From contig NZ_JASTZU010000051.1 of NCBI RefSeq assembly GCF_030282825.1, positions 57,548-121,547 of the forward strand: 64,000 nt of DNA, read 5' to 3'. The first letter of the stretch is position 1, and each line of letters starts with the position of its first letter. The stretch comes from Aquibacillus rhizosphaerae (lineage in GTDB: Bacteria; Bacillota; Bacilli; Bacillales; Amphibacillaceae). Under the pieces are notes generated by a model that worked only from the letters and a program-made list of their open reading frames with translations, was not told the DNA's origin and made no database searches. Shown here in pieces: positions 16,875 to 25,999 of this stretch. The position numbers and the translations under genes are program-made.

Positions 16875-17837
16875 ATGACGCAACAGACTATTTTGTATAA
16901 CTCCAAAGTAAGTAAAGTACTAAAAAATATTAATAAAGTAATGATTGGAAAAGATGAGGCAGCAACATTAAGTTTAGTAGCCCTCCTTGCAGAAGGACAT
17001 GTTTTATTAGAAGATGTTCCGGGTGTTGGTAAAACAATGCTAGTAAGAACAATTGCAAAGTCACTAAATTGTGAATTTAAACGAATACAGTTTACTCCAG
17101 ATTTATTACCATCTGACGTAACTGGGGTATCTATATACAATCCTAAGGAACTAGAATTTGAATTTAGAGGTGGTCCGATTTTAGGAGACATTGTACTGGC
17201 AGATGAGATTAATCGAACATCACCTAAAACACAATCGTCTTTATTGGAAGCGATGGAAGAAATGAGTGTAACTGTAGATGGTAGAACAATAGATTTGAAA
17301 AAACCATTCTTTGTAATGGCTACACAAAATCCAATTGAATACGAAGGAACATATCCATTACCGGAAGCTCAATTAGATCGGTTTATTCTTAAATTAAAGA
17401 TGGGTTATCCAAGTCCTGATCAAGAGCTAGAAATGCTAAACAGGACTTCAAAAGAACATCCTATTCACAGAGTAGACGCTGTTATGAATAAAGAGGAACT
17501 CATTGATGTACAACATCAAGTAAGAGAAGTGTTCATGGATAATAGTGTTAAACAATATATTATTGAACTAGTAACCGGAACAAGGTCCCACGCTGCTGTC
17601 TATTTAGGAGTGAGTCCCCGTGGGTCAATTGCACTTATGAAGGCTGCGAAAGCTTATGCATTTATACATGATCGTGACTATGTTATTCCAGATGATATTC
17701 AGTATTTAGCTCCATTTGTCCTTGCGCATCGTATAATCCTGAACTCAGAAGCGAAGTTTGAAGGAATTACTGCGGATAAGGTAGTGCTTGATTTGCTAGA
17801 AAAAATAGCTATCCCTGTTAGAAGGGAATTTTCTTAA
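16875..17837 (+). CDS. yeaC: MoxR-family AAA+ ATPase
   Basis: The 320-residue ATPase has Walker A at 46-54 (EDVPGVGKT), Walker B at 106-112 (VLADEIN), the MoxR sensor block MATQNPIEYEGTYPLPEAQL and a C-terminal lid domain with SPRGSIAL. MoxR ATPases act as chaperones, often for proteins containing VWA or DUF58 domains, and this gene is followed directly by a DUF58 gene. Order yeaC-yeaD-yebA-guaA is as in B. subtilis. The ribosome site AAAGGAGGAG is strong. Its stop overlaps the next start by one base, so translation is coupled. The precise target is not known. Confidence 0.93.
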   Translation: MTQQTILYNSKVSKVLKNINKVMIGKDEAATLSLVALLAEGHVLLEDVPGVGKTMLVRTIAKSLNCEFKRIQFTPDLLPSDVTGVSIYNPKELEFEFRGGPILGDIVLADEINRTSPKTQSSLLEAMEEMSVTVDGRTIDLKKPFFVMATQNPIEYEGTYPLPEAQLDRFILKLKMGYPSPDQELEMLNRTSKEHPIHRVDAVMNKEELIDVQHQVREVFMDNSVKQYIIELVTGTRSHAAVYLGVSPRGSIALMKAAKAYAFIHDRDYVIPDDIQYLAPFVLAHRIILNSEAKFEGITADKVVLDLLEKIAIPVRREFS

Positions 17838-19102
17838 TGAAAGGTGAAGTTGGCTTAGCTGTAAAACTATTACAGATTACGCTTCTCTTTGCAATTTTCT
17901 TTTCCTATGCGATGTTTCAAGGTGGCTTCGTAAGTTGGTTTCTTTTTTATAGTTTTTTACCTATCCTCTTATATATGTTTCTATTACTATTATATCCTGT
18001 TTCAAAATGGGAAGTAAGCAGAGAAATGTCTAAACATTTAGTTCGTGCTGGAGATAAGGTAACAGTAACGATTGAAATGGAAAGAAAAGTCGCTTTTCCT
18101 ATTTATTATCTAGTTGTGGAAGAGTTCTTTCCTGCTTCATTACAATATAAAGATTCAAGTAGAGATAAATTCAGATATATGGACGAGCCAAACAAAGTAA
18201 TCGATAAAAGAAATGTTAAAAAGTTATTATTTCCATGGTTCAAACGTAGATTAACGGTTACGTACACGCTAGATAACATTCCCCGTGGCGAACATCATTT
18301 AAAAGCAATTCGTATCAAGACTGGAGATTTTTTTGGTTTTATAAAAAAGAATCATGTGTTCGAAGTGACTAGCCATCTTCTTGCTCACCCATCTCAGCGT
18401 CAAGTATTGATAAAAGAGAAGGTTAGTAGTTTCGATGAGGGGTCTTCGCCAGCACACGAGCTCCATCTTAATAATTCAAACATGGTAACTGGGGTCCGTG
18501 AATATGCTCCAGGAGATAGATTTTCTTGGATAGATTGGAAAACGACTGCGAGAAAAGACACAGTAATGACAAAGGAATTTGAACAAGAGAAAAGTTCGAA
18601 TCTATTACTTGTTTTAGATGCAACAGATTACGAAGGATTAAATAAAATAGCCTTTGAAGCTCGTGTCGAATTAACAGCTTCCGTGTTAAAGTCTTTAAAA
18701 AGACAAGCTTCTCAATTAGCTTTGCTTTCCTTAGGGGAAAAACATGTGTATTTTCCCTTTAATCAGGATCCAAGCAAAAATGAACTGATGCAAACCTTTT
18801 TAGCAAAAGTTCAGCCACAGGGAGAAGTTCCGTTCCCGCAACAATTAATGTATCATTCTAAACAGTTGCCACAAGGGTTAATTACAATGGTGATTACATC
18901 CTACTTAGATCAAGACATGGTTCAATCCCTCAGCCAATTAAAGCAAAAAAGTAAACGAGTTATTTTATTTATAATCAAACCAATTTCGAAAGTTAATGCA
19001 CAAGACAATAATTATATAAGACAACTTTCCTCCAATGGTGTTGTAGTCAATATTATGGCGGAGAAACAATTAATTAAAGCAGAATTTGAGGTGAGCATGT
19101 AA
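17837..19102 (+). CDS. yeaD: DUF58 membrane protein
   Basis: The 421-residue protein has two N-terminal membrane helices (about 10-27 and 31-54), then a beta-rich region and a DUF58 domain. The DUF58 signature VREYAPGDRFSWIDWKTTAR is at about 217-236, before a VWA-like part (LLLVLDATD). DUF58 proteins usually pair with a MoxR ATPase, and the start codon here overlaps the stop of that ATPase gene. The third partner is the transglutaminase-like gene yebA. The trio is widespread, with links to envelope integrity in some bacteria; function in Firmicutes is not settled. Confidence 0.92.
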   Translation: MKGEVGLAVKLLQITLLFAIFFSYAMFQGGFVSWFLFYSFLPILLYMFLLLLYPVSKWEVSREMSKHLVRAGDKVTVTIEMERKVAFPIYYLVVEEFFPASLQYKDSSRDKFRYMDEPNKVIDKRNVKKLLFPWFKRRLTVTYTLDNIPRGEHHLKAIRIKTGDFFGFIKKNHVFEVTSHLLAHPSQRQVLIKEKVSSFDEGSSPAHELHLNNSNMVTGVREYAPGDRFSWIDWKTTARKDTVMTKEFEQEKSSNLLLVLDATDYEGLNKIAFEARVELTASVLKSLKRQASQLALLSLGEKHVYFPFNQDPSKNELMQTFLAKVQPQGEVPFPQQLMYHSKQLPQGLITMVITSYLDQDMVQSLSQLKQKSKRVILFIIKPISKVNAQDNNYIRQLSSNGVVVNIMAEKQLIKAEFEVSM

Positions 19103-21300
19103 TGGATCGTGTTGCACACAACCAACAGCTTATCTATCAATCGATCGTGTATATATGTGGTTTTTTATTATTTTGGGAATGGCTAAGACCTTTAGAAACA
19201 ATTTCTGACACTGGAAGCCTTTCTATCTTTGTTATTTACGCTGCTTTTTGTTTTTTAATCTCGATGTTAAAAGTCAAATGGTGGGTTTCCATGGTGCTAA
19301 AACTGATAGGAATTGTTTTTATTGTAGATGGATTATTCATATCGGAAACAATCTTTAGCGGATCGTGGTTCTATTTATTATCGATGCATTTAGAGTTCAA
19401 TGTAGAGATGATTTCTAATCAACAATGGTCTCAAATGACACCATTATTTCGTAGTTTACTATTTTTGATACTGCTCTGGTTAATGAGTTATTTATTATAC
19501 TATTGGTTTGTCATTGCTAAACGCGTATTTTTATTTATTTTGTTAACCTTTATTTACCTTGCTGTTTTAGATACGTTCACTACGTATAATGCAGAGGTTG
19601 CCATTGTTCGCACATTTATTATTTCATTAGTTGCAATGGGCATTTCTAGTATTATGAAAGAACTAAATATAGAATCAATCAAACAGCTAAATTTCAAAAA
19701 TTTAACGACTTGGTTTATACCAATAATCATTGTTATATTCTTTTCGACCTTTGTCGGATTTCTATTACCAAAATTAGACCCACAATGGCCTGATCCGGTA
19801 CCTTTCATAACAAGTACAGCGGGTCATGTTGGTTTTGGTGAAGGTCAGTCACCAATTCAAAAAGTTGGGTATGGTGAAGATGATTCCCAGTTAGGGGGTT
19901 CTTTTATCCAGGATGAGACTCCCGTTTTTAAAGCAACCGTAGAGAAAAGTCATTACTGGAGAATTGAATCAAAAGATATGTACACTGGTCTTGGGTGGGA
20001 AAGGTCATCTAAGCTAGTCTATCAAGAACAAAATGACGGTCAGATTGGGTTAGACATGTTTGATGATACACTTGAAACAGAAGATTATACAGCTATCATT
20101 AGCTTTGAATCTGGTTCTGAACTATCTAAGGTAGTCTATCCTTATGGTATTAAGGAAATTAAAGGTAACGATCAAGTACAGTATTTACTAGATGACCAAA
20201 CAGGAACAATAGAAGCGGAAGGTCCGGAACAACGGGGAATTTTAGATAATTATGAAATAGATTATAGCTATCCATCTTTTTCAGTTGATCGTCTATCTGA
20301 ATCTAGTGGAGCAGACCCTGATGATATTCAAGATTTATACCTTCAATTACCAAATTCTTTACCAGAAAGAGTAAGGGATTTAGCTCAAGAAATTGTAGCT
20401 GAAGACGAAACAAGGTATGAAAAAGTGACTTCTGTAGAAAGGTATTTTAGTCGTAACGGATACAGTTATAGCACACAAGATGTGGCAATACCTGATCAAG
20501 GTCAAGATTATGTCGACCAGTTTTTATTTGAAACAAAAGTAGGTTATTGTGATAATTTTTCTACTTCTATGGTTGTACTACTTCGATCTTTAGATATTCC
20601 CGCTAGATGGGTCAAAGGTTTTACTGCCGGACAGCAGATAGATTCTGACCTTCCGTTACCTGAATTGTCGGTATATCAAGTAAGGAATTCAAATGCACAT
20701 TCTTGGGTAGAAGTCTATTTTCCTGACGTGGGCTGGGTACCATTTGAACCAACGAAGGGTTTCTCAAGTCCAGTTGATTTTTATGAAGAAACCTCTAGTA
20801 ACTTAGAAGATTTAGAGAATGAAACAGAACAGAATACAGAAGAAGAACCAGAAGAAGAAACAGAGGATCAACCAGCACCTGGAGTAGAAGATTTCGAAAC
20901 TGACACAGCGGCTAGTTCAGGTGATTCTGATGGAGTTATGTGGAATTGGATTTTATCTGCAGCAATCTTTGTGGTGTTAATCGTACTTCTATATAGTACG
21001 CGGTATCGCTGGATGACAGCCTTTTTATTACAAAGGTATAAGAAACGGCATGATGCAAAAGTGTATCAAGATGCCTATCATTTTCTACTGAAGGTACTTG
21101 ATCATAAAGGATTTAAGCGTGAACAAGGCCAGACACTAAGGGACTATGCTAATTATATAGATAAAAGATTTGAATCGAATGAAATGAGTAGATTTACACA
21201 TCATTACGAGCGTTTTCTATATAGAAATGAAATAGATTCGGATAAGTGGGGGGAAATGACTGAATTGTGGGAAAGTTTAATCAAGCGGTCATTGTCTTGA
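19102..21300 (+). CDS. yebA: Transglutaminase-like membrane protein (TgpA family)
   Basis: The 732-residue protein has a cluster of membrane helices in the first 225 residues, an extracellular region with a transglutaminase/protease core, an acidic linker rich in Glu (about 570-600), another helix (about 615-633) and a cytoplasmic DUF4129-like tail. The likely catalytic triad is C483 (GYCDNFS), H533 (NAHSWVE) and D542 (PDVGW). It may cross-link or cleave wall or surface proteins outside the membrane. It overlaps yeaD by one base and is the last gene of the trio. The guaA promoter begins inside its last codons. Confidence 0.92.
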   Translation: MDRVAHNQQLIYQSIVYICGFLLFWEWLRPLETISDTGSLSIFVIYAAFCFLISMLKVKWWVSMVLKLIGIVFIVDGLFISETIFSGSWFYLLSMHLEFNVEMISNQQWSQMTPLFRSLLFLILLWLMSYLLYYWFVIAKRVFLFILLTFIYLAVLDTFTTYNAEVAIVRTFIISLVAMGISSIMKELNIESIKQLNFKNLTTWFIPIIIVIFFSTFVGFLLPKLDPQWPDPVPFITSTAGHVGFGEGQSPIQKVGYGEDDSQLGGSFIQDETPVFKATVEKSHYWRIESKDMYTGLGWERSSKLVYQEQNDGQIGLDMFDDTLETEDYTAIISFESGSELSKVVYPYGIKEIKGNDQVQYLLDDQTGTIEAEGPEQRGILDNYEIDYSYPSFSVDRLSESSGADPDDIQDLYLQLPNSLPERVRDLAQEIVAEDETRYEKVTSVERYFSRNGYSYSTQDVAIPDQGQDYVDQFLFETKVGYCDNFSTSMVVLLRSLDIPARWVKGFTAGQQIDSDLPLPELSVYQVRNSNAHSWVEVYFPDVGWVPFEPTKGFSSPVDFYEETSSNLEDLENETEQNTEEEPEEETEDQPAPGVEDFETDTAASSGDSDGVMWNWILSAAIFVVLIVLLYSTRYRWMTAFLLQRYKKRHDAKVYQDAYHFLLKVLDHKGFKREQGQTLRDYANYIDKRFESNEMSRFTHHYERFLYRNEIDSDKWGEMTELWESLIKRSLS

Positions 21301-21325
21301 CCCGCTATGTACACACTGATAAAAT
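21297..21325 (+). promoter_or_regulatory. guaA promoter
   Basis: TTGACC and TAAAAT are separated by 17 bases. The -35 overlaps the yebA stop codon. The guanine riboswitch starts 37 bases downstream. No PurR box pair was seen here, unlike at pbuG and purE. Confidence 0.7.
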
Positions 21326-21362
21326 GATATAAATCTATTAAAAAGTGTTACTAATTATATAA

Positions 21363-21435
21363 CCTTCATATATACTCGGGTGATATGGACCTGAAAGTTT
21401 CTACCGGAACACCGTAAATGTTCCGACTATGAAGG
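21363..21435 (+). promoter_or_regulatory. Guanine riboswitch aptamer upstream of guaA
   Basis: The closing stem is CCTTCATA/TATGAAGG. The internal arms carry GATATGG and CCGTAAA loops, with the joining TTTCTACC. The base that reads the ligand is C in CCGACTATG (position 74 in standard numbering), which selects guanine over adenine. Confidence 0.95.
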
Positions 21436-21448
21436 CAGTCATCTTATG

Positions 21449-21491
21449 AGTGATTTCTGTCTTATTTATGAACGACAGATGTCACTTTTTG
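21449..21491 (+). terminator. guaA riboswitch terminator
   Basis: AGTGATTTCTGTC pairs with GACAGATGTCACT around a 13-base loop, followed by TTTTTG. Guanine binding should favour it and stop transcription before guaA. Confidence 0.85.
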
Positions 21492-21534
21492 TTTAGATTT
21501 CACAACGAGGGTTTCTTGAATGCTAAGGAGATGA

Positions 21535-23079
21535 ATGGGTATGGAAGTCAATAATGAAATGATTCTAGTTTTAGATTTTGGAAGTCAGTATAATCAATTA
21601 ATTACGAGAAGGATTAGAGAATTTGGTGTCTATAGCGAATTACATTCACATCGCTTAACGGCTGATGAGATAAAAGAGATGAATCCAAAGGGTATTATTT
21701 TATCAGGGGGCCCTCATAGTGTTTACGATGAAAACAGTTTTCGTTGTGATGAGGCAATATTTGATTTGGGAATACCTGTCCTTGGGATTTGTTATGGTAT
21801 GCAATTAATGACGCAACATTTCGGCGGGAATGTCAGAAGAGCGAAAGATAGAGAGTATGGGAAAGCTGACATTCAAGTTGCAGCAAATTCTATTCTTTTT
21901 GATGAAACACCAAATGCACAAACCGTTTGGATGAGTCATGGAGATAAAGTGATTGAACCACCTGAAGGCTTCACAATTGATGCAACTAGCACATCTACAC
22001 CTGTAGCTGCTATTAGTGATAGAGACCGACATTTTTATGGTGTTCAATTTCACCCGGAAGTTAGAAATACCGAATATGGGAATAACCTGTTAAAGCAATT
22101 TGTATTTGCTGTGTGTCAATCTACTGGTGATTGGACAATGGCTAATTTTATTGATCAAGAAATAGATAAAATTCGTGATAAAGTAGGAAATAATAAAGTG
22201 CTTTGTGCATTAAGTGGTGGCGTTGACTCTTCAGTCGTTGCGGCATTGATTCATAAAGCGATAGGTGACCAGCTGACGTGTATTTTCGTTGATCATGGCT
22301 TATTGCGGAAAAATGAAGCGGATACGGTGATGAAAACACTAGGTGATGGCTTTAAGATGAATATTATAAAAGTTGATGCCCAGGATCGATTCTTAAACAA
22401 ATTAAGAGGTGTTTCGGATCCAGAACAAAAGCGTAAAATTATCGGGAACGAGTTTATTTACGTGTTTGATGATGAAGCAGACAAACTCAAAGATATTGAT
22501 TACTTAGCACAAGGGACGTTGTACACAGATATAGTAGAGAGTGGTACAGAAACAGCTCAAACAATTAAATCACACCATAATGTTGGTGGCTTACCAGAAA
22601 ATATGCAGTTTGAATTATTAGAGCCATTGAGTACATTATTTAAAGATGAGGTACGCGTGTTAGGAACAGAATTAGGTCTACCTGAAGAAGTTGTTTGGAG
22701 ACAACCTTTTCCAGGACCAGGTCTTGGTATCCGTGTCTTAGGAGAATTAACAGCAGAAAAAATTGAAATTGTTCGGGAATCAGATGCTATCTTACGAGAA
22801 GAAATTAAAAATGCGGGTCTTGATCGCGACATTTGGCAGTATTTCACCGTTTTACCTGATATTCGAAGTGTAGGGGTAATGGGTGATGCTAGAACGTATG
22901 ATTATACAATTGGTATCCGAGCGGTAACATCCATTGATGGAATGACTTCTGATTGGGCGAGAATACCTTGGAACGTACTCGAGAAGATTTCTACTAGAAT
23001 AGTAAATGAAGTCGATTATATAAATCGAGTTGTTTATGATATTACAAGTAAGCCACCTGCAACAATTGAGTGGGAATAG
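21535..23079 (+). CDS. guaA: GMP synthase (glutamine-hydrolysing)
   Basis: GuaA converts XMP to GMP using ATP and glutamine ammonia. The 514-residue protein joins a class I amidotransferase domain (C86 in GICYGMQ, later HxE in QFHPEV) to an ATP-pyrophosphatase domain (P-loop LSGGVDSS at about 225-232) and a C-terminal dimer domain ([13 protein letters not shown]). AAGGAG is four bases before the ATG at 21535 and ten before the in-frame ATG at 21541, so either could start. It has its own promoter and guanine riboswitch. Its 3' end carries GAGTGGGAATA, a sequence also present in near copy at 26000, and it is followed by an accessory island. Confidence 0.98.
   Translation: MGMEVNNEMILVLDFGSQYNQLITRRIREFGVYSELHSHRLTADEIKEMNPKGIILSGGPHSVYDENSFRCDEAIFDLGIPVLGICYGMQLMTQHFGGNVRRAKDREYGKADIQVAANSILFDETPNAQTVWMSHGDKVIEPPEGFTIDATSTSTPVAAISDRDRHFYGVQFHPEVRNTEYGNNLLKQFVFAVCQSTGDWTMANFIDQEIDKIRDKVGNNKVLCALSGGVDSSVVAALIHKAIGDQLTCIFVDHGLLRKNEADTVMKTLGDGFKMNIIKVDAQDRFLNKLRGVSDPEQKRKIIGNEFIYVFDDEADKLKDIDYLAQGTLYTDIVESGTETAQTIKSHHNVGGLPENMQFELLEPLSTLFKDEVRVLGTELGLPEEVVWRQPFPGPGLGIRVLGELTAEKIEIVRESDAILREEIKNAGLDRDIWQYFTVLPDIRSVGVMGDARTYDYTIGIRAVTSIDGMTSDWARIPWNVLEKISTRIVNEVDYINRVVYDITSKPPATIEWE
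23068..23078 (+). other. Candidate left attachment core
   Basis: GAGTGGGAATA within the guaA 3' end matches GAGTGGCAATA at 26000-26010 in direct orientation at 10 of 11 positions. Confidence 0.5.
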
Positions 23080-23089
23080 TAGAAAAGAT

Positions 23090-23128
23090 AGCCTAGACGT
23101 TGATTTAACAGCGTTCTAGGCTTTTTTT
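23090..23128 (+). terminator. Intrinsic terminator after guaA
   Basis: AGCCTAGACG and CGTTCTAGGCT pair around TTGATTTAACAG, followed by seven T. It may also serve the convergent gene at 23159. Confidence 0.9.
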
Positions 23129-23158
23129 ATGTTTTAGTAACTATTTTGGTAACCATCA

Positions 23159-23701
23159 CTAGAGTAACTTGTTTTCTCTTGATTTCACAATACTTAAAAC
23201 TTGCTCTATACTAATTGGGTAAAAATTATTTACATCTACACCTACGTTGATAGCTCTAGTTCCTAGAATATTTCTAAGGTACTCTTTCTTCTTGTGATGA
23301 ACGTGTCCATACAAATGAATTGAATTGTTGTAAAACTTATCCCATTCCAATATTGGGTAGTGGAACAATACTATTGTTTGTTTATTGTACTTAAATGAAT
23401 AATAATCCTTAATCCATTCAAGATAGGAACTATCAAACTCTGGGTCGTCTAGATAATGTTCATGATTACCTTTAATTAAATACTTTTTTCCGTTCAACTG
23501 ATTTAAAATTTCGTTTGCTTGTTTTCCAGTCCCACGAACTACAAAATCTCCTAAAATATAAACTTCATCTGTTTGTCTAATAACAGCATTCCAATTAATA
23601 ATCATTGTTTTGTTCATTTTTTCTACTTCATCAAAAGGTCGATTGCTGAATTTAATGATATTTTCATGAAAGAAATGCGTATCTGAAATAAAGTATTTCA
23701 T
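23159..23701 (-). CDS. Calcineurin-like metallophosphoesterase
   Basis: The 180-residue protein carries the full metal-binding set of the family: D7 and H9 (SDTHF), D52 (LGDFV), N79 and H80 (GNHE), H114 (FHYP), H133 and H135 (GHVH). It should be a soluble two-metal phosphatase, phosphodiesterase or nuclease; the substrate is unknown. Small proteins of this type occur in phages and mobile elements as well as chromosomes. The ribosome site GGGGGTG is ten bases before ATG. It is the last of the minus-strand island genes and runs into the guaA terminator. It looks intact, so it may still be expressed. Confidence 0.88.
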   Translation of the reverse strand: MKYFISDTHFFHENIIKFSNRPFDEVEKMNKTMIINWNAVIRQTDEVYILGDFVVRGTGKQANEILNQLNGKKYLIKGNHEHYLDDPEFDSSYLEWIKDYYSFKYNKQTIVLFHYPILEWDKFYNNSIHLYGHVHHKKKEYLRNILGTRAINVGVDVNNFYPISIEQVLSIVKSRENKLL

Positions 23702-23751
23702 TAAAGAAAGGCACCCCCTTTTTACTTTAATTACATTAGTAAACTTGTTAG

Positions 23752-24105
23752 TTATAGATTAGTTATAAGAAAGTGTTTTTTTAAGTAAACGAATTCTGGC
23801 AATAGCAACGATAAAGCAATTTTAACCTCTCCTTTGTAAACCTTGAAATGAAAACAAGCTATGAAATCTCCAACACATTCAATTTCTAACCCGTTTATAA
23901 ACACTGGCTTATACTCTCGGACTCCAGTCATCGGTTCTGGAATTAACATAATCCGATTGATATAGTACCAGTCAAAAGGGGGCTTGATACTTTTAAATAC
24001 TTCATGATTTTCATCCACTGAATCTATCATTTTTAATTGCTTTGTTTTAACATTTAATAGACCAATAGAGATATCTTTTTCAAATATTACTGGCAAATTA
24101 TTCAT
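23752..24105 (-). CDS. Hypothetical protein, island gene
   Basis: This 117-residue protein is not recognised. It is soluble, has no clear motif, and seems a mixed alpha/beta fold with many aromatic and hydrophobic residues in its last third. GGAGG lies about 14 bases before ATG, longer than ideal. It is 50 bases upstream of the metallophosphoesterase on the same strand, so the two are probably co-transcribed. It belongs to the island between guaA and pbuG. Confidence 0.6.
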   Translation of the reverse strand: MNNLPVIFEKDISIGLLNVKTKQLKMIDSVDENHEVFKSIKPPFDWYYINRIMLIPEPMTGVREYKPVFINGLEIECVGDFIACFHFKVYKGEVKIALSLLLPEFVYLKKHFLITNL

Positions 24106-24150
24106 ATCTTATCTTTTGTCCTCCAAATTCGATTCCTTTGATTGGCTAAC

Positions 24151-24285
24151 TTATTGATTGCCATTCCAATTATTTATTAGGCTGTTAGAAGCAGTTTTAA
24201 TATGAATCATGCCATTTAATTGGCTAGCAACTTCGCTATCCATGCTCGGATATAAATGTGAGTACACATCTAATGTTATTTGAAT
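24151..24285 (-). pseudogene. 3' remnant of a tyrosine recombinase (integrase)
   Basis: The 44 codons before a stop read IQITLDVYSHLYPSMDSEVA and continue SQLNGMI. This is the standard C-terminal end of phage and ICE tyrosine recombinases, including the nucleophile Tyr in VYSHLYP. The rest of the gene is missing: only KPKS precedes in frame before a stop, and the DNA upstream is unrelated in frame. It is too short to be functional. Confidence 0.8.
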
Positions 24286-24397
24286 GCTTTTTGGTTTTCA
24301 TATCTTGATAAACGCCTACGTACTTAGATTTTTCGTTTCTTTGCCGGTTGGCATGAGTTTCGCCTATTTCCACACCGATAATACTTTCAACAGCCTT
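24236..24397 (-). other. Unrecognised coding fragment overlapping the integrase remnant
   Basis: A 53-codon open stretch without start codon reads VESIIGVEIGETHANRQRNE then KSKYVGVYQDMK, and runs out of frame into the integrase remnant. Composition looks protein-like but I do not recognise it. With the integrase end it suggests a deletion junction near 24285. The remaining bases 24398-24529 show only another short broken frame (QAKVKPWLKEKHLSK, then stop). Confidence 0.35.
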
Positions 24398-24529
24398 TTA
24401 AGGAACTACTCCCAACCGTTTATTTCGATAAGTGTTTTTCCTTCAGCCACGGCTTGACCTTTGCTTGTTTTATTGTTTTCCTCCAGTTTTTAATAAGGGA
24501 AGGGGGTGGTTATTTCTCCCTTTTTCCCC

Positions 24530-24841
24530 TTATTTGTAATTATTGAATACAATTCGTTCACCTGCTCGAATATCTTCCAACATGGTGTTATTTGTTAAAT
24601 AATGACGAACAACACTCTGTGAATATTTGTAAGCTATCAACGTTTCCTTTGCATATTTAAATTGCACATTGCCTGTTCCAGGAAGCACAGCTTCTAAATC
24701 CTGTATAGCGCCAACAACTTCGCTATTATGAACATGAGGAATTTTCGTTGATTCAATTTTTAGATACTGTGAATGTAGTTTTCTTAAGACTTCTTCCTTT
24801 TCATTTCTCATTTCGTTTCTCAATATTTTTCCTTCTTTCAT
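24530..24841 (-). CDS. Hypothetical small protein, island gene
   Basis: This 103-residue protein is not recognised. It is charged and mostly helical, with a basic N-terminus. The ATG at 24841 has no clear ribosome site; GAAGGA inside the frame precedes a TTG at codon 7, six bases on, which may be the true start. It is bounded downstream by the integrase debris and upstream by another small unknown gene, all on the minus strand. It may be phage- or element-derived cargo. No paralogue is visible in the window. Confidence 0.5.
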   Translation of the reverse strand: MKEGKILRNEMRNEKEEVLRKLHSQYLKIESTKIPHVHNSEVVGAIQDLEAVLPGTGNVQFKYAKETLIAYKYSQSVVRHYLTNNTMLEDIRAGERIVFNNYK

Positions 24842-24922
24842 TTTTTATTAAGTAAGTCTTTATAATCAATCAGATGGTTTAATCATGATTCTGGAGAACC
24901 CCTTATTCGATGAATATTCATT

Positions 24923-25234
24923 TTAAAAATCAACCCCATCCCAAGCCATATTATTTTTTGATGTTTTTAAGTTATCAATTTCATACTCATCTACTTTAGA
25001 TTGATAGAACTGAATGTGTCTAAATACCTCCTTAGCCTTTTCGACACTGAACCCGTAAAAGGAGTGATTTTCCATCTCCACACTTTGTAAACTTTTAATC
25101 AAGAAATCCCCATGCTGGTAATCTTCCCCAGAACGTTCCATCTCTTGTTGATAAAAAATCAAATAGGTATTCCGTAATTTAAACTCCTCCTTACATAACG
25201 TATAGTGTTTCGTTCGATTAAAAGTCGTACTCAT
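24923..25234 (-). CDS. Hypothetical small protein whose start lies in an operator-like palindrome
   Basis: This 103-residue protein is not recognised. It is helical, charged, and without a membrane span. The ATG at 25234 sits inside the 17-base palindrome at 25224-25240, and no ribosome site precedes it. The gene may be leaderless, or start at a later codon such as Met32, which has only AAGAG before it. A terminator separates it from the gene upstream, so it should have its own promoter, and the shared palindrome suggests common regulation with that gene. Confidence 0.5.
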   Translation of the reverse strand: MSTTFNRTKHYTLCKEEFKLRNTYLIFYQQEMERSGEDYQHGDFLIKSLQSVEMENHSFYGFSVEKAKEVFRHIQFYQSKVDEYEIDNLKTSKNNMAWDGVDF

Positions 25235-25240
25235 AACGAC
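25224..25240. promoter_or_regulatory. Operator-like palindrome, copy 1
   Basis: GTCGTACTCATAACGAC has 5-base arms GTCGT/ACGAC and matches copy 2 at 25793 in 16 of 17 positions. It covers the start codon of the gene at 25234. Confidence 0.55.
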
Positions 25241-25246
25241 AAAGGG

Positions 25247-25282
25247 AATAAAAAATATGAAGACTCCACAAAAGAGGTCTTC
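25247..25282 (-). terminator. Intrinsic terminator of the 25766 gene
   Basis: On the minus strand GAAGACCTC and GAGTCTTC pair around TTTTGTG, followed by ATATTTTTT. It lies between two island genes. Confidence 0.75.
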
Positions 25283-25286
25283 GTAA

Positions 25287-25766
25287 TTATTTATTTTCTA
25301 GCTTGATATAATACGCATATACTACCTTTTTAATAACGTATGACATTTTTGCAGGGCGAACCATATTTTCTTTCATAAATTCCCTTTGTTTTTTCTGCAA
25401 GCCCTCTATAACGTCTGTATTTAGATATAATTTAGGAGTAAGGGATCCCACGTCAATATCAGTTTTAAAATCATCTTTTCTTAACAATTCATCTATTTTT
25501 AGCCATTCTTGATAAGTATAATTCTGAGTTTGATAATATGCCTCCTCAATAATACTTGATGTAGACACTTTTAGAATGTTTGTGATTGAAACCCCAGCAA
25601 GAATTGGGTCAATAGGTTTAAGGTAATCCTTAACCTTTTTTTCAATTTCATCAATTATATTTGGTGTAATCTTATCAGTCATCTTTTCTTGTATCATGCC
25701 CTGTATTTCTTCAATGTAAAGTTTAGCTTCGTATGAAAGACGTATATTCATATATTGCCTAGCCAT
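25287..25766 (-). CDS. Hypothetical protein with ribbon-helix-helix-like N-terminus
   Basis: The start is the ATG at 25766, seven bases after GGAGGTG; an in-frame ATG at 25811 lies within the upstream palindrome region and has no ribosome site. The 159-residue protein is basic and mostly helical. Its N-terminus (QYMNIRLSYEAKLYIEEIQ) looks like the strand plus helix of ribbon-helix-helix DNA-binding proteins, which suggests it could bind the palindrome just upstream. That is inference from a short stretch. It is the first gene of the minus-strand island. Confidence 0.6.
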   Translation of the reverse strand: MARQYMNIRLSYEAKLYIEEIQGMIQEKMTDKITPNIIDEIEKKVKDYLKPIDPILAGVSITNILKVSTSSIIEEAYYQTQNYTYQEWLKIDELLRKDDFKTDIDVGSLTPKLYLNTDVIEGLQKKQREFMKENMVRPAKMSYVIKKVVYAYYIKLENK

Positions 25767-25792
25767 TGTACACCTCCGAACCAACGGTAATT

Positions 25793-25809
25793 GTCGTACT
25801 AATAACGAC
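25793..25809. promoter_or_regulatory. Operator-like palindrome, copy 2
   Basis: GTCGTACTAATAACGAC lies 27 bases upstream of the ATG at 25766 and is nearly identical to copy 1 at 25224. Flanking sequences differ, so the 17 bases themselves appear conserved. Confidence 0.55.
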
Positions 25810-25999
25810 ATTTTATCAAAAGAAATTTACTTTGGCAAGTACTATATACTTATTCAACTCTTTTTTTTATCACTAATTATATATAGAGGTAACTCAGCGG
25901 TAGCCATCTAAATACATCTAACTAATTTTTAGAATCCACACATAAAAAGAAATGCTCTATCTTATTGTATGTAGCGATAGATTATCTTATACAGAAGTC

